Positions 46,194 through 54,714 of a stretch of 64,000 nt of DNA are shown one piece after another (the stretch's first letter is position 1; the number at the start of each line of letters is the position of its first letter). The translations under genes and the position numbers were made by a program. Source of the DNA: JADHLJ01 sp038146985. GTDB taxonomy: Bacteria; Pseudomonadota; Alphaproteobacteria; Thalassobaculales; Thalassobaculaceae. Under the pieces are notes generated by a model. That model did not search any database and was not told the DNA's origin. It saw only the letters and a list, made by a program, of their open reading frames with translations. The stretch lies in contig JAYQSQ010000010.1 of assembly GCA_038146985.1 (NCBI GenBank), forward strand, positions 186,001 to 250,000, given 5' to 3'.

Positions 46194-46632
46194 TCAGTCG
46201 TCGTCGGAATCGTCGCCGCGCGGTCCGCGCGGGCTGTCGTCGCGGTCGCCCCGGTCCGAGCGTGGCGGACGGTCCGGGCGGTCGCCGCGCCGGCCCCGGT
46301 CACCCTGGTCGGATTTCGCTCTGCATCATGATCGACGGTCTCTTCGGGGATCTCCAGGCGGATCGTCAGATGGCGCAGCACGTCCTTTGCTGAGCCCCAT
46401 ATTCCGCTCCATCTCCTTGACCGCGTCCGACGGTCCATCGATGTGGAACATGGTGTAGTGCCCCTTCCGGTTCTTCTTGATCCGGTAGGCGAGGTTCTTG
46501 AGGCCCCAATACTGCGGTTCTTCACCTCGGCGCCATTGTTGGAGAGAATCTCCGCCATCTGGTCGGCGAGCTGTTCGGCTTGCGTATTGAAAGTTCCTGG
46601 CGTGCGATGAACACGCACTCGTAGTACGACAT
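46194..46632 (-). pseudogene. rpsF: 30S ribosomal protein S6 with several frameshifts in this sequence
   Basis: From the ATG at 46632 (AAGGAG seven bases upstream) the frame gives MSYYECVFIARQEL, then S6 sequence continues in other frames: AEQLADQMAEILSNNGAEVK, QYWGLKNLAYRIKKNRKGHY, MFHIDGPSDAVKEMERNMGL, then DVLRHLTIRLEIPEE, and a typical acidic-basic tail ending DDSDDD at 46194. At least four single-base changes are needed to join them, near 46588, 46512, 46397 and in the tail at about 46310-46340. Position before rpsR confirms identity. A real loss of S6 by four indels is less likely than base-call error. Confidence 0.85.
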
Positions 46633-46767
46633 TGAAGCTCCTTATGGCTCATCGGAACCCGCATCCCGCGGTCCCAAGCCGGCGGCGCCGGCAAGGAGTT
46701 ATGTAAAATCCCGTTCTCCCAGGCGGATCGCGCAACGCGCACCCGGCCCTGGATTCAGGATCGCGGG

Positions 46768-46795
46768 ACTATACAGATATCGCCGCCCAGCGCAA
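46768..46795 (-). promoter_or_regulatory. Putative promoter of the rpsF operon
   Basis: On the minus strand TTGCGC (46790-46795) and TATAGT (46768-46773) are 16 bases apart, about 135 bp upstream of the rpsF ATG. This resembles a housekeeping sigma promoter. The rest of the 290-bp gap (46633-46922) separates it from the divergent fabD. Confidence 0.4.
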
Positions 46796-46922
46796 GGCAT
46801 GTCTGGGACGTTCCGCCGTGGGTCTTGGCGCCGGGCCGGGCCAGGGCTTGCCGGGCTTGACTTACAGGGAGCCGCGCCGTCTCCTGCGGGCAATGGTCAT
46901 CAAGAGAAACGGACGGACGTGA

Positions 46923-47887
46923 ATGGCGGGAAAAAGCACGGGGCGGGCGATCGTATTTCCAGGTCAAGGCTCGCAGGCGGTTGGCATGGGCAAGGCCTTG
47001 GCGGACGCGTATCCGGTCGCGCGCGAGGTGTTCCAGCAGGTCGATGACGCCCTGGGCGACGGGCTCTCGAAACTGATGTTCGAGGGCCCCGAAGATACGC
47101 TCACCCTGACCCGCAATGCCCAGCCGGCGCTGATGGCGGTGAGCGTGGCCGCGCTTCGGGTGCTGGAGAGCGAAAGCGGCGCCTCGCTCGACCAGCTGGC
47201 GGATTACGTGGCGGGCCATTCGCTGGGCGAGTATTCCGCGCTGGCGGCGGCGGGAGCGCTCGACCTCGGGGACGCGGCGCGGCTGCTGCGGCTGCGCGGC
47301 GAGGCGATGCAGGCCGCGGTTCCGGTCGGCGAGGCTGCCATGGCGGCGCTGCTGGGGCCGAAGTCGAGCTGGCGCGCGAGATTGCCGAGGCGGCATCGGC
47401 GCATGGCGTCTGTGACCTTGCCAATGACAACGCGCCGGGCCAGGTGGTTCTGAGTGGCGCCAAGCCCGCCGTCGAGGCGGCGGTCGCGCTGGCTTCGGAC
47501 AAAGGCATCCGCAAGGCGGTCATGTTGCCGGTAAGCGCGCCGTTCCATTGCGCCCTGATGGCGCCGGCCGCCGAGCGCATGGCGGCGGCATTGGCGGAGG
47601 TCACGGTGAACGAACCGGCGGTGCCGCTGGTGGCGAATGTGCTCGCCGCGCCGGTGACCGGCGGCCCGTCGGAGATCCGCGCGCGGCTGGTCGAGCAGGT
47701 CACCGCGATGGTGCGGTGGCGGGAATCGGTGCTGTGGATGGCGGCGAACGGCATTACATCGGTCATGGAGGTCGGCGCGGGCAAGGTCCTGACCGGTCTG
47801 CACAAGCGGATCGACCGGAGCTTGGAGGCCAGCGCGCTGGGCGGGCCGGACGATGTCGCTGCGGCGGTTGCGGCGGTCACCGCGTAA
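46923..47887 (+). CDS. fabD: Malonyl-CoA:ACP transacylase, interrupted by a -1 frameshift
   Basis: Loads malonyl groups onto acyl carrier protein for fatty acid elongation. It has AIVFPGQGSQAVGMG, the nucleophile in YVAGHSLGEYSAL, and PVSAPFHCALM with the catalytic His. The frame breaks at the GGGG run 47354-47357: one more base joins AMAALLG to EVELAREIAEAAS and NDNAPGQVVLSG, and gives the expected 321 aa. As written, frame 1 ends at 47453 and the rest is open from 47444. fabD is essential, so a missed base is likely. It heads the fabD-fabG-acpP-fabF-mltG order. Confidence 0.92.
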
Positions 47888-47907
47888 CGCGGCCAGGGAG
47901 GAAAAGC

Positions 47908-48648
47908 ATGTTCGACCTTCACGGAAAGTCGGCCCTGGTGACCGGGGCCAGCGGCGGGATCGGCGGCGCCATCGCGCGCAGCCTGCACGCCAGGGGCGCC
48001 GAGGTGGTGATCTCCGGTACCCGGGCGGCGGCATTGGAAGAGCTCGCCTCGGCGCTCGGCGAACGGGTTCACGTGCTGACCGCCGATCTCGGCGATGCGG
48101 ACTCGGTGACCGCCCTGGCGAACGACGCCGAAAAGATCGCCGCCGACGGCATCGATATCCTGGTCAACAATGCCGGGGTTACCCGTGACGGCCTGTTGCT
48201 GCGCATGAAGGACGAGGATTGGGACCGGGTGATCGCGGTCAATCTCGGCTCCGGGTTCCGGCTCGCCCGCGCTCTGCTGCGGGGCATGATGAAGCGGCGC
48301 TGGGGGCGGATCGTCGGAATCTCCTCCATCGTCGGCGCCACCGGAAACCCTGGGCAGGCGAACTATGCGGCGTCCAAGGCCGGCATGGTCGGGTTTTCCA
48401 AGGCGCTCGCGGCCGAGGTGGCGAACCGGGGGATCACCGTGAACGTGGTTGCGCCGGGCTTTATCCAGACCGCGATGACCGACGTGCTGAACGACGACCA
48501 GCGCGAGCGCCTGCTTGCCGGGATTCCCGCTGGCCGCCTGGGCCAGCCCGAGGACATCGCGGCTGCCGTCACCTATCTCGCGTCGGAGGAGGCGTCCTAT
48601 GTGACCGGCGCGACCCTGCACGTGAACGGCGGCATGGCGATGATCTGA
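47908..48648 (+). CDS. fabG: 3-oxoacyl-ACP reductase
   Basis: A 246-aa SDR reducing beta-ketoacyl-ACP with NADPH. It has ALVTGASGGIGGAIA, DILVNNAGVTRDGL, the Ser in VGISSIVGATG, and YAASKAGMVGFSKALA with Tyr and Lys. The C-terminus carries VAPGFIQTAMTD and LHVNGGMAMI, typical of FabG. The ATG at 47908 has AGGGAGG upstream. It lies 20 bp after fabD, and the ACP gene follows after 216 bp. Confidence 0.95.
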   Translation: MFDLHGKSALVTGASGGIGGAIARSLHARGAEVVISGTRAAALEELASALGERVHVLTADLGDADSVTALANDAEKIAADGIDILVNNAGVTRDGLLLRMKDEDWDRVIAVNLGSGFRLARALLRGMMKRRWGRIVGISSIVGATGNPGQANYAASKAGMVGFSKALAAEVANRGITVNVVAPGFIQTAMTDVLNDDQRERLLAGIPAGRLGQPEDIAAAVTYLASEEASYVTGATLHVNGGMAMI

Positions 48649-48864
48649 CGCCGCCGTCCGCATCCGGAACCGCGCGGAGATAAGGGCTATGGGCGACACT
48701 GGCGATTCAGGATAAAGTATGTTATTCGCCCGCCCCTATGGAGCGGTGCGACAATCGTGATTGGGCGGAGTGCCGCGAACCACACCATGTGAAACGCGCG
48801 ATGTGACCGGCGGTACGGACATCGCGCCATAGCAAACGAAATTTGAAAGTCAGGGAAAACCAAC

Positions 48865-49161
48865 ATGAGCGAAGTCGCCGATAAGGTTAAGGCCATTGTG
48901 TGCGAGCATCTGGGTGTCGAGGCTTCAAAGGTCACCGATACCGCGAGCTTTATTGACGATCTCGGCGCCGACAGCCTGGATACCGTTGAGCTCGTGATGG
49001 CGTTCGAAGAAGAGTTCGGCTGTGAGATCCCTGACGACGCGGCGGAAAAGATCGTGACGGTCAAGGACGCGATTTCCTTCATTGAGGTGCCGCCTAGTCG
49101 TCGGATTGCGCCCTGCCTTGCGGCCGGGGCTGCCCGGCCGGATCCTCGGAAGTCACAATAA
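48865..49161 (+). CDS. acpP: Acyl carrier protein, 3' end probably frameshifted
   Basis: The carrier for fatty acid intermediates. The phosphopantetheine serine is in DDLGADSLDTVELVM, and helix III runs to VTVKDAISFIE. ACPs of this type stop at about 77 aa. Here the frame continues for 27 codons of unlikely sequence (PPSRRIAPCLAAG) to 49161. A TAG at 49095-49097, one frame over, would end a 77-aa protein if a single base were restored just after the FIE codons. I therefore believe the real end is 49097. Start ATG 48865 with AGGGAAAA upstream. Confidence 0.93.
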   Translation: MSEVADKVKAIVCEHLGVEASKVTDTASFIDDLGADSLDTVELVMAFEEEFGCEIPDDAAEKIVTVKDAISFIEVPPSRRIAPCLAAGAARPDPRKSQ

Positions 49162-49179
49162 AACCGTCGGTGAACCTTG

Positions 49180-50445
49180 ATGAGACGCGCTGTCATCACG
49201 GGGATGGGTCTTGTCACCCCGCTTGGTATCGGTATCGAAGAGAACTGGAGCCGCCTGCTTGCGGGGCGGTCGGGCCTGAAGGCCGTCGACCATTTCGACG
49301 TGTCCGACCTTCCGGCGAAGATCGCGGGCGTGGTCCCCGACGGTCCGACCAGCGAGGGGCTGTTCACCGCCGAGGACTGGGTCGAGCCCAAGGAACAGCG
49401 CAAGATCGACCGCTTCATTCTGCTCGGCATGGCGGCGGCTGCCCAAGCGGTCGCCGATTCCGGCTGGGTCGCGGAAACCGACGAGCAGAAGAACCGCACC
49501 GGCGTAATGATCGGCTCCGGCATCGGCGGGCTGCAGCAGATCTACGAGCACAGCGTCAAGCTGCATGAGGCCGGGCCGCGGCGGATCTCTCCGTTTTTCA
49601 TCCCGGCCGCGCTCATCAATCTGATTTCGGGACAGGTATCGATCCGGTTCGGCTTCAAGGGCCCCAATCACTCGGTGGTCACCGCGTGTTCGACCGGCGC
49701 GCATGCCATCGGTGACGCCGCGCGGCTGATTATGCTGGACGATGCCGATGTCATGATCGCCGGCGGCGCCGAGGCGGCGGTCAACCGGCTCGGGTTCGCG
49801 GGCTTCGCCGCCGCGCGGGCGCTGTCGACCTCGTTCAACGACACGCCGGAGAAGGCCTCACGTCCCTGGGACCGCGACCGTGACGGGTTCGTCATGGGCG
49901 AGGGATCGGGTGTGGTCGTCATCGAGGAGTACGAGCACGCCAAGAAGCGCGGCGCCACTATCCTGGCCGAGGTCGTCGGTTACGGCCTCTCGGGCGATGC
50001 GCACCACATCACCGCGCCGGCGGAAGACGGCAACGGCGGATTCCGGGCGATGAGCAATGCCCTGCGCCGCGCCAAGCTGAATCCAGAGCAGATCGACTAC
50101 GTGAACGCGCACGGGACGTCGACGCCGCTTGGCGACATGATCGAGCTCGGGGCCGTGCGGCGGCTGTTTGGCAACGCCCTGGACACGATGTCCATGTCTT
50201 CCACGAAATCGGCGATCGGCCACCTGCTTGGGGCCGCCGGCAGCGTGGAGGCGATCTTCTCGATTCTCGCGATGCGCGACGGGGTCGCGCCGCCGACCCT
50301 GAATCTGGACAACCCGTCCGAGGGATGCGAGGGCGTGGACCTGGTTCCGCATCAGGCGAAGGAGCGCCCGATCAACGCGGCGCTTTCCAATTCCTTCGGA
50401 TTTGGCGGTACCAACGCGTCCCTGGTCTTCGTCCGTCCCGAGTGA
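49180..50445 (+). CDS. fabF: 3-oxoacyl-ACP synthase II
   Basis: A 421-aa condensing enzyme that elongates acyl-ACP with malonyl-ACP. Catalytic Cys is in VTACSTGAHAI, the two His in NAHGTSTPLGD and SAIGHLLGAAGS, and the C-terminus has NSFGFGGTNASLVF. It starts at ATG 49180; a TTG directly upstream is in frame. All residues are intact. mltG begins 7 bp after its stop. Confidence 0.97.
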   Translation: MRRAVITGMGLVTPLGIGIEENWSRLLAGRSGLKAVDHFDVSDLPAKIAGVVPDGPTSEGLFTAEDWVEPKEQRKIDRFILLGMAAAAQAVADSGWVAETDEQKNRTGVMIGSGIGGLQQIYEHSVKLHEAGPRRISPFFIPAALINLISGQVSIRFGFKGPNHSVVTACSTGAHAIGDAARLIMLDDADVMIAGGAEAAVNRLGFAGFAAARALSTSFNDTPEKASRPWDRDRDGFVMGEGSGVVVIEEYEHAKKRGATILAEVVGYGLSGDAHHITAPAEDGNGGFRAMSNALRRAKLNPEQIDYVNAHGTSTPLGDMIELGAVRRLFGNALDTMSMSSTKSAIGHLLGAAGSVEAIFSILAMRDGVAPPTLNLDNPSEGCEGVDLVPHQAKERPINAALSNSFGFGGTNASLVFVRPE

Positions 50446-50452
50446 CGCCCTG

Positions 50453-51430
50453 ATGGGGCGCCTGCTCGTTGCCGCGTTCTATCTCTGCCTTCTGGTCCTG
50501 ACCGTCGGTGCCGGGGTGACGGTCTGGGGATATGCCCAGTTCACCCGGCCCGGGCCGCTCGACGTGCCGGTGGTCCTGGTCGTCCCGCGCGGGTCCGGTC
50601 TGGAGCGCATTGCCGAAACCCTCGCTTCCCACGGCGTCATCGAGCATCCCGAGGTTTTCGTGCTCGGCGCCAAGCTGTCCGGCGAGGCACGGGACCTGAA
50701 GGCCGGGGAGTACCGCTTCCCCGAAGGCGTGAGCCCGCGCGGCGTGATGGAGATCCTCAAGAGTGGAAAGACCGAGGTCCGCCGCTTGACCCTGCCCGAG
50801 GGACTAACCGTCTTTCAGGTCGTGGAGAAGCTGAAGGCCAGCGACGGTCTCGCCGGCGAGATCGCGGCGCTGCCGGAGGAAGGCTCCCTGCTGCCGGAAA
50901 CCTATCATTACTCCTATGGGGACGAGCGCAGCGGGTTGCTCGCCCGCATGGAACAGGACATGTCGGCTCTGCTCGCCGGTCTTTGGCCGGACCGGGCGCC
51001 GGATCTGCCGTATGCCACGCCGCGCGAGGCCGTCACGCTGGCCTCCATTGTCGAGCGGGAGACCGGTCTGGAGGATGAGCGCGGGGTGATCGCCGGCGTG
51101 TTCGCCAATCGGCTGCGGCTCGGAATGCGGTTGCAGTCCGACCCGACCGTGGCCTATGCCCTCGCGCCGGAGGGGCTCGGCCGGCCGCTGACGCGCGCGG
51201 ATCTTGAGACGCCGAGCCCGTACAATACCTACACGGTGGCGGGGCTGCCGCCGGGGCCGATCTGCAATCCCGGCGCGTCGTCCCTTCGGGCGGCGCTCAA
51301 CCCGGCGAAAACCGACTTTCTGTATTTCGTCGCCGATGGAACCGGCGGCCATGCCTTCGCGCGCACCCTGGACGAGCACAACCGGAACGTCGCGAAGTGG
51401 CGGCGGGTGCAGCGCGAGAAGTCGGACTGA
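50453..51430 (+). CDS. mltG: Endolytic murein transglycosylase MltG
   Basis: A 325-aa protein with an N-terminal membrane anchor (LLVAAFYLCLLVLTVGAGV) and a YceG/MltG domain. Landmarks are LKAGEYRFPEG (LysM-like part), LTLPEGLTVFQVVEKL, SLLPETYHY, the catalytic glutamate in ASIVERETGLEDER, and NPYNTYT-like SPYNTYTVAGLPPGPI. It cleaves nascent glycan strands and sets their length. The ATG at 50453 follows the fabF stop by 7 bp, so coupled translation is likely. The fabF-mltG order is standard in alphaproteobacteria. Confidence 0.95.
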   Translation: MGRLLVAAFYLCLLVLTVGAGVTVWGYAQFTRPGPLDVPVVLVVPRGSGLERIAETLASHGVIEHPEVFVLGAKLSGEARDLKAGEYRFPEGVSPRGVMEILKSGKTEVRRLTLPEGLTVFQVVEKLKASDGLAGEIAALPEEGSLLPETYHYSYGDERSGLLARMEQDMSALLAGLWPDRAPDLPYATPREAVTLASIVERETGLEDERGVIAGVFANRLRLGMRLQSDPTVAYALAPEGLGRPLTRADLETPSPYNTYTVAGLPPGPICNPGASSLRAALNPAKTDFLYFVADGTGGHAFARTLDEHNRNVAKWRRVQREKSD

Positions 51431-51442
51431 CCGGTGTTCGGG

Positions 51443-52225
51443 TCAGGCGGCCGCGCCGGCGCCTTTTCGCGGAAGCCTGGCGACGATCGCGTCCGTCAGC
51501 GCCACCGGCAGAAGCTGCAAGGTCCAGAGCAGGGCGTACATCCGCCATGGAAAGGCGATGCGCGACCGGTTGCGGGCAAGCCCGGCGCGAATGATCCGGG
51601 CCGCCCGGCCGGCGGTCATCAGAAACGGCATCGGAAAGTGGTTCGCGTCCGTCATCGGCGTGCGGACATAGCCCGGACAGATCACCGAGACCTCGATGCC
51701 GGTCCCGGCAAGCGTGCCCCGCAATCCCTCACCCAGCACCCGGACCGCCGCCTTGGTCGCGCAATAGGCCGATGCCCCGGCCAGGCCGCGGAAACCGGCC
51801 ATGGAACTCATCAGCGCGATCTGTCCCCGCCGCCGGGCCCGCATCGGCGCGAGCGCCGGCAGCAGGGTGTTGAGGGTTCCGTCCACATTGACCGCGAACA
51901 ACCGGCGCGTCCGCGCCTCGTCCTCCGGTGTGTCCGCATCGCCGGTCGATCCAGTGATGCCGGCATTGGCGATCACCAGATCCAGGGGCGTTTCGGCGTC
52001 GCTGGCGGCGATCCAGGCCCGCATCGCGGCCGGGTCGGCGACATCGACGGCGGTCTCGTGAGCGCCGGCGCCCCGGGCCCGACACGCGTCCGCGACCTTC
52101 GCCAATCGGGCGGCGTCCCGGCCACCGAGAAACAGCGTCACCCCGGGCGCGGCATAGATCTCGGCCAGTGCTGCTCCGATGCCGCTGGAAGCGCCGGTGA
52201 TCAGGATCGATCTCGGGTCTCGCAT
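51443..52225 (-). CDS. SDR family oxidoreductase
   Basis: A 260-aa SDR with ILITGASSGIGAALAEIYA, LDLVIANAGITG, the Ser in IALMSSMAGFRG and YCATKAAVRVLGEGL. The C-terminus ends with a hydrophobic stretch (ALLWTLQLLPVALTDAIVA) that could dock on the membrane, as in some lipid-acting SDRs. The ATG at 52225 has CGGAGGA seven bases upstream. It converges with mltG (12 bp) and is divergent from yicC. Substrate unknown. Confidence 0.88.
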   Translation of the reverse strand: MRDPRSILITGASSGIGAALAEIYAAPGVTLFLGGRDAARLAKVADACRARGAGAHETAVDVADPAAMRAWIAASDAETPLDLVIANAGITGSTGDADTPEDEARTRRLFAVNVDGTLNTLLPALAPMRARRRGQIALMSSMAGFRGLAGASAYCATKAAVRVLGEGLRGTLAGTGIEVSVICPGYVRTPMTDANHFPMPFLMTAGRAARIIRAGLARNRSRIAFPWRMYALLWTLQLLPVALTDAIVARLPRKGAGAAA

Positions 52226-52305
52226 CGCGTCCTCCGACTTGTTGGCCGTGCGTACACCAGATATAGTGAGCAGATCTGTTTCACCATTCAAAATGTTGGA
52301 TTTCA

Positions 52306-53220
52306 GTGACCGTCCTCAGCATGACCGGATACGCGCGGGTCGACGGGACCTTTACCCTCGACCGCCTGGGGCAGACGTGGTCCTGGGGGTGGGAACTGAA
52401 AAGCGTCAACGCCCGGGGCCTGGATCTCAGATGCCGGGTTCCCAGCGGTTCGGAGCGGCTCGACACGGAGGCGCGGAAGGTTCTGGGCGGGGCGCTGACA
52501 CGGGGGTCGGTTTCGGCGCAATTGACCATGCAATGCCGCGAGACCCGGTCGGCTCCGAGGATCAACCGCGCCTTACTCGACGACATCATGCGGTTGCAGG
52601 AACAGCTTGAAGGCGAGGGCGCGGTGTTCCCCTCGCCGCCGCGGCTTGATGTCCTGCTCACCGTGCGCGGCATGGTCGAGGACGGCGAGGCCGAAACCCT
52701 GGATGACGAGGAGCGCGCGGCGCTGGATGCCGCCGCGATGACCGGATTGTCGACGGCCCTGGAGCAACTGGTTTCCATGCGGGCGGAGGAGGGGCGCCGG
52801 CTGCATCAGGTTCTCTCGGATCAGCTTGCGGGTCTCGAGGATCTGCTGGCGCGGTGCCGGGAGCGCGCGGCGGAGCAGGCCGGTGTCCTGAAGACGCGCC
52901 TTGCCGATCAGTTGAGGGAGATTCTCGACGCCGTGCCGCCGGTTCCCGAGGAGCGTCTGGCCCAGGAACTGGCGCTCGTCGCCACCAAGGCCGATATCCG
53001 CGAGGAGATCGAGCGCCTGGCGGCGCATATCGATGCCTGCCGCGACCTGCTGGCCTCCGACGGCGCTGTCGGCCGGCGGCTGGATTTTCTCTGTCAGGAG
53101 CTGAACCGGGAAGCCAATACCATCTGTTCGAAATCGGCGGATCTCGCGCTCACTTCCATCGGGTTGGAGTTGAAGTCGGTGATCGAACAGTTCCGTGAAC
53201 AAGTTCAGAATGTCGAATAG
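52306..53220 (+). CDS. yicC: YicC family endoribonuclease
   Basis: A 304-aa YicC-like protein: SMTGYARVDG start, ELKSVNARGLDLRCRVP, a DUF1732 C-terminal domain with KADIREEIERLAAHIDACRD and GRRLDFLCQELNREANTI, then KSADLALTSIGLELKSVIEQ. Escherichia coli YicC is an endoribonuclease that affects small-RNA stability. The start is GTG 52306. gmk follows after 6 bp, the normal order, so they form one operon. Confidence 0.93.
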   Translation: MTVLSMTGYARVDGTFTLDRLGQTWSWGWELKSVNARGLDLRCRVPSGSERLDTEARKVLGGALTRGSVSAQLTMQCRETRSAPRINRALLDDIMRLQEQLEGEGAVFPSPPRLDVLLTVRGMVEDGEAETLDDEERAALDAAAMTGLSTALEQLVSMRAEEGRRLHQVLSDQLAGLEDLLARCRERAAEQAGVLKTRLADQLREILDAVPPVPEERLAQELALVATKADIREEIERLAAHIDACRDLLASDGAVGRRLDFLCQELNREANTICSKSADLALTSIGLELKSVIEQFREQVQNVE

Positions 53221-53226
53221 GGGGCT

Positions 53227-53868
53227 GTGGTGGGGGAAACCAATATCCGTCGCCGGGGACTGATGCTGGTGCTTTCCTCGCCGTCGGGGGCGGGCAAGAC
53301 CAGCATTTCGCGCCGGCTCCTGAAGATCGACAAGGGGCTGGAGATGTCGGTATCGGCGACGACGCGGCCCCGCCGCCCCGGCGAAACCCATGGCATCGAC
53401 TACTTCTTCGTCGATCCGGGCACATTCCGGGAGATGATCGACGCCGGCGAATTGCTGGAGCACGCGAAGGTCTTCGACCATTACTACGGATCGCCGAAGG
53501 CGCCGATCCAGGCGGCGCTCGAACGGGGGCAGGACATCCTCTTCGACATCGACTGGCAAGGCACCCAGCAACTGGCGGAGAGCGCGCGGAGCGATCTCGT
53601 GCGGGTGTTCATACTGCCGCCGTCGACGGCGGAACTGGAACGGCGCCTGCGGACCCGCGCGCAAGACCCCGAGCATGTCGTTGCCAGCCGCATGGCCCGC
53701 ACCATGGACGAGATCAGCCACTATCCGGAATACGACTACATCATTGTGAACGACAATCTCGACGCCAGCGTAGAGAAGGTCCGCTCCATTCTGACCTCCG
53801 AGCGTCTACGCCGCGAGCGGCAGTTGGGATTGACGGATTTCGTCAAGCGCCTGCGCGAGAAGCAGTAG
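53227..53868 (+). CDS. gmk: Guanylate kinase
   Basis: A 213-aa kinase that phosphorylates GMP to GDP. The P-loop is LSSPSGAGKTSISR, the GMP-binding section SATTRPRRPGETHGIDYFF, and ILFDIDWQGTQQL follows. The lid holds RLRTRAQDPEHVVASR. The start is GTG 53227, or the adjacent GTG 53230. It directly follows yicC. Its stop abuts the convergent rsmA stop with no gap. Confidence 0.96.
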   Translation: MVGETNIRRRGLMLVLSSPSGAGKTSISRRLLKIDKGLEMSVSATTRPRRPGETHGIDYFFVDPGTFREMIDAGELLEHAKVFDHYYGSPKAPIQAALERGQDILFDIDWQGTQQLAESARSDLVRVFILPPSTAELERRLRTRAQDPEHVVASRMARTMDEISHYPEYDYIIVNDNLDASVEKVRSILTSERLRRERQLGLTDFVKRLREKQ

Positions 53869-54714
53869 TCAGCCGCGCGCGGCACAGATTCGCGCGAGCC
53901 GGCAGAAAGCCTCGATATCCAGAGTCTCGGGCCGGGCGGTCGGGTCGATATCGGCTGCCCGCAATAAGGCTTCGCCGCCGAGCCCGCGCAGGCTCGCCCG
54001 CAGCATCTTGCGCCGCTGTCCGAAGGCCGCGGCGGTGACTTTTTCCAAAGTCTCACGGTCCGCCGGATACAGCGGTTCGGCGCGCGGTACGATGCGCACC
54101 AGCGCCGAGGTCACCTTCGGCGGCGGGGTGAAGGCGCTCGCCGGCACGTCGAAGGCGATGCTGGCCTGGGCCAGCCAGCCGGTGATGATGGACAGGCGGC
54201 CGTAGTCCGGCTCTCCGGCGGCGGCGCAGAGCCTGAGGGCGACCTCCTTCTGCACCATGACAGTGATGCTTTCGAAGGCCAGCCGGTTCCGCAGCCAGTC
54301 GATGATCAGACGGGTCGCGATGTTGTAGGGAAGGTTGGCGACCAGGCGGCGCGGTGTTTCGCCCAGTTCGTCGGCGCGCAGTTTGAGCGCGTCGCCCTCG
54401 ATCACAGTCAGCCGGCCGTCGGCGATCTCGGCAAGCTCGCGAAGCGGCGCGATGGCGCGGGCATCGCGCTCGACGGCGATGACGCGCCCGGCCCCCTCGA
54501 TGAGCAGTGCCCGGGTGAGGCCGCCGGGACCCGGGCCGATCTCGATGGTGGTTCCGTCGGCGATCGGGCCGGCGGCCCGGGCGATCTTGCGGGTGAGATT
54601 GAGATCGAGAAGGAAGTTCTGCGCCAGCGCCTTGCGCGCCGAAAGCTGGTTCTCCGCGATTACCTGACGAAGCGGCGGCAGGGCCAGAATCCGCTGCTCT
54701 ACGCTCCCGGTCAT
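53869..54714 (-). CDS. rsmA: 16S rRNA (adenine1518/1519-N6)-dimethyltransferase
   Basis: A 281-aa KsgA. SAM-binding TIEIGPGPGGLTRALL and the catalytic NLPYNIATRLI motif are intact, as are the QNFLLD N-terminal and FGQRRKMLRASLRGLG C-terminal signatures. It dimethylates two adenines in helix 45 during 30S maturation. The start codon overlaps the pdxA stop by four bases (ATGA-type), so the two are translationally coupled. Confidence 0.97.
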   Translation of the reverse strand: MTGSVEQRILALPPLRQVIAENQLSARKALAQNFLLDLNLTRKIARAAGPIADGTTIEIGPGPGGLTRALLIEGAGRVIAVERDARAIAPLRELAEIADGRLTVIEGDALKLRADELGETPRRLVANLPYNIATRLIIDWLRNRLAFESITVMVQKEVALRLCAAAGEPDYGRLSIITGWLAQASIAFDVPASAFTPPPKVTSALVRIVPRAEPLYPADRETLEKVTAAAFGQRRKMLRASLRGLGGEALLRAADIDPTARPETLDIEAFCRLARICAARG

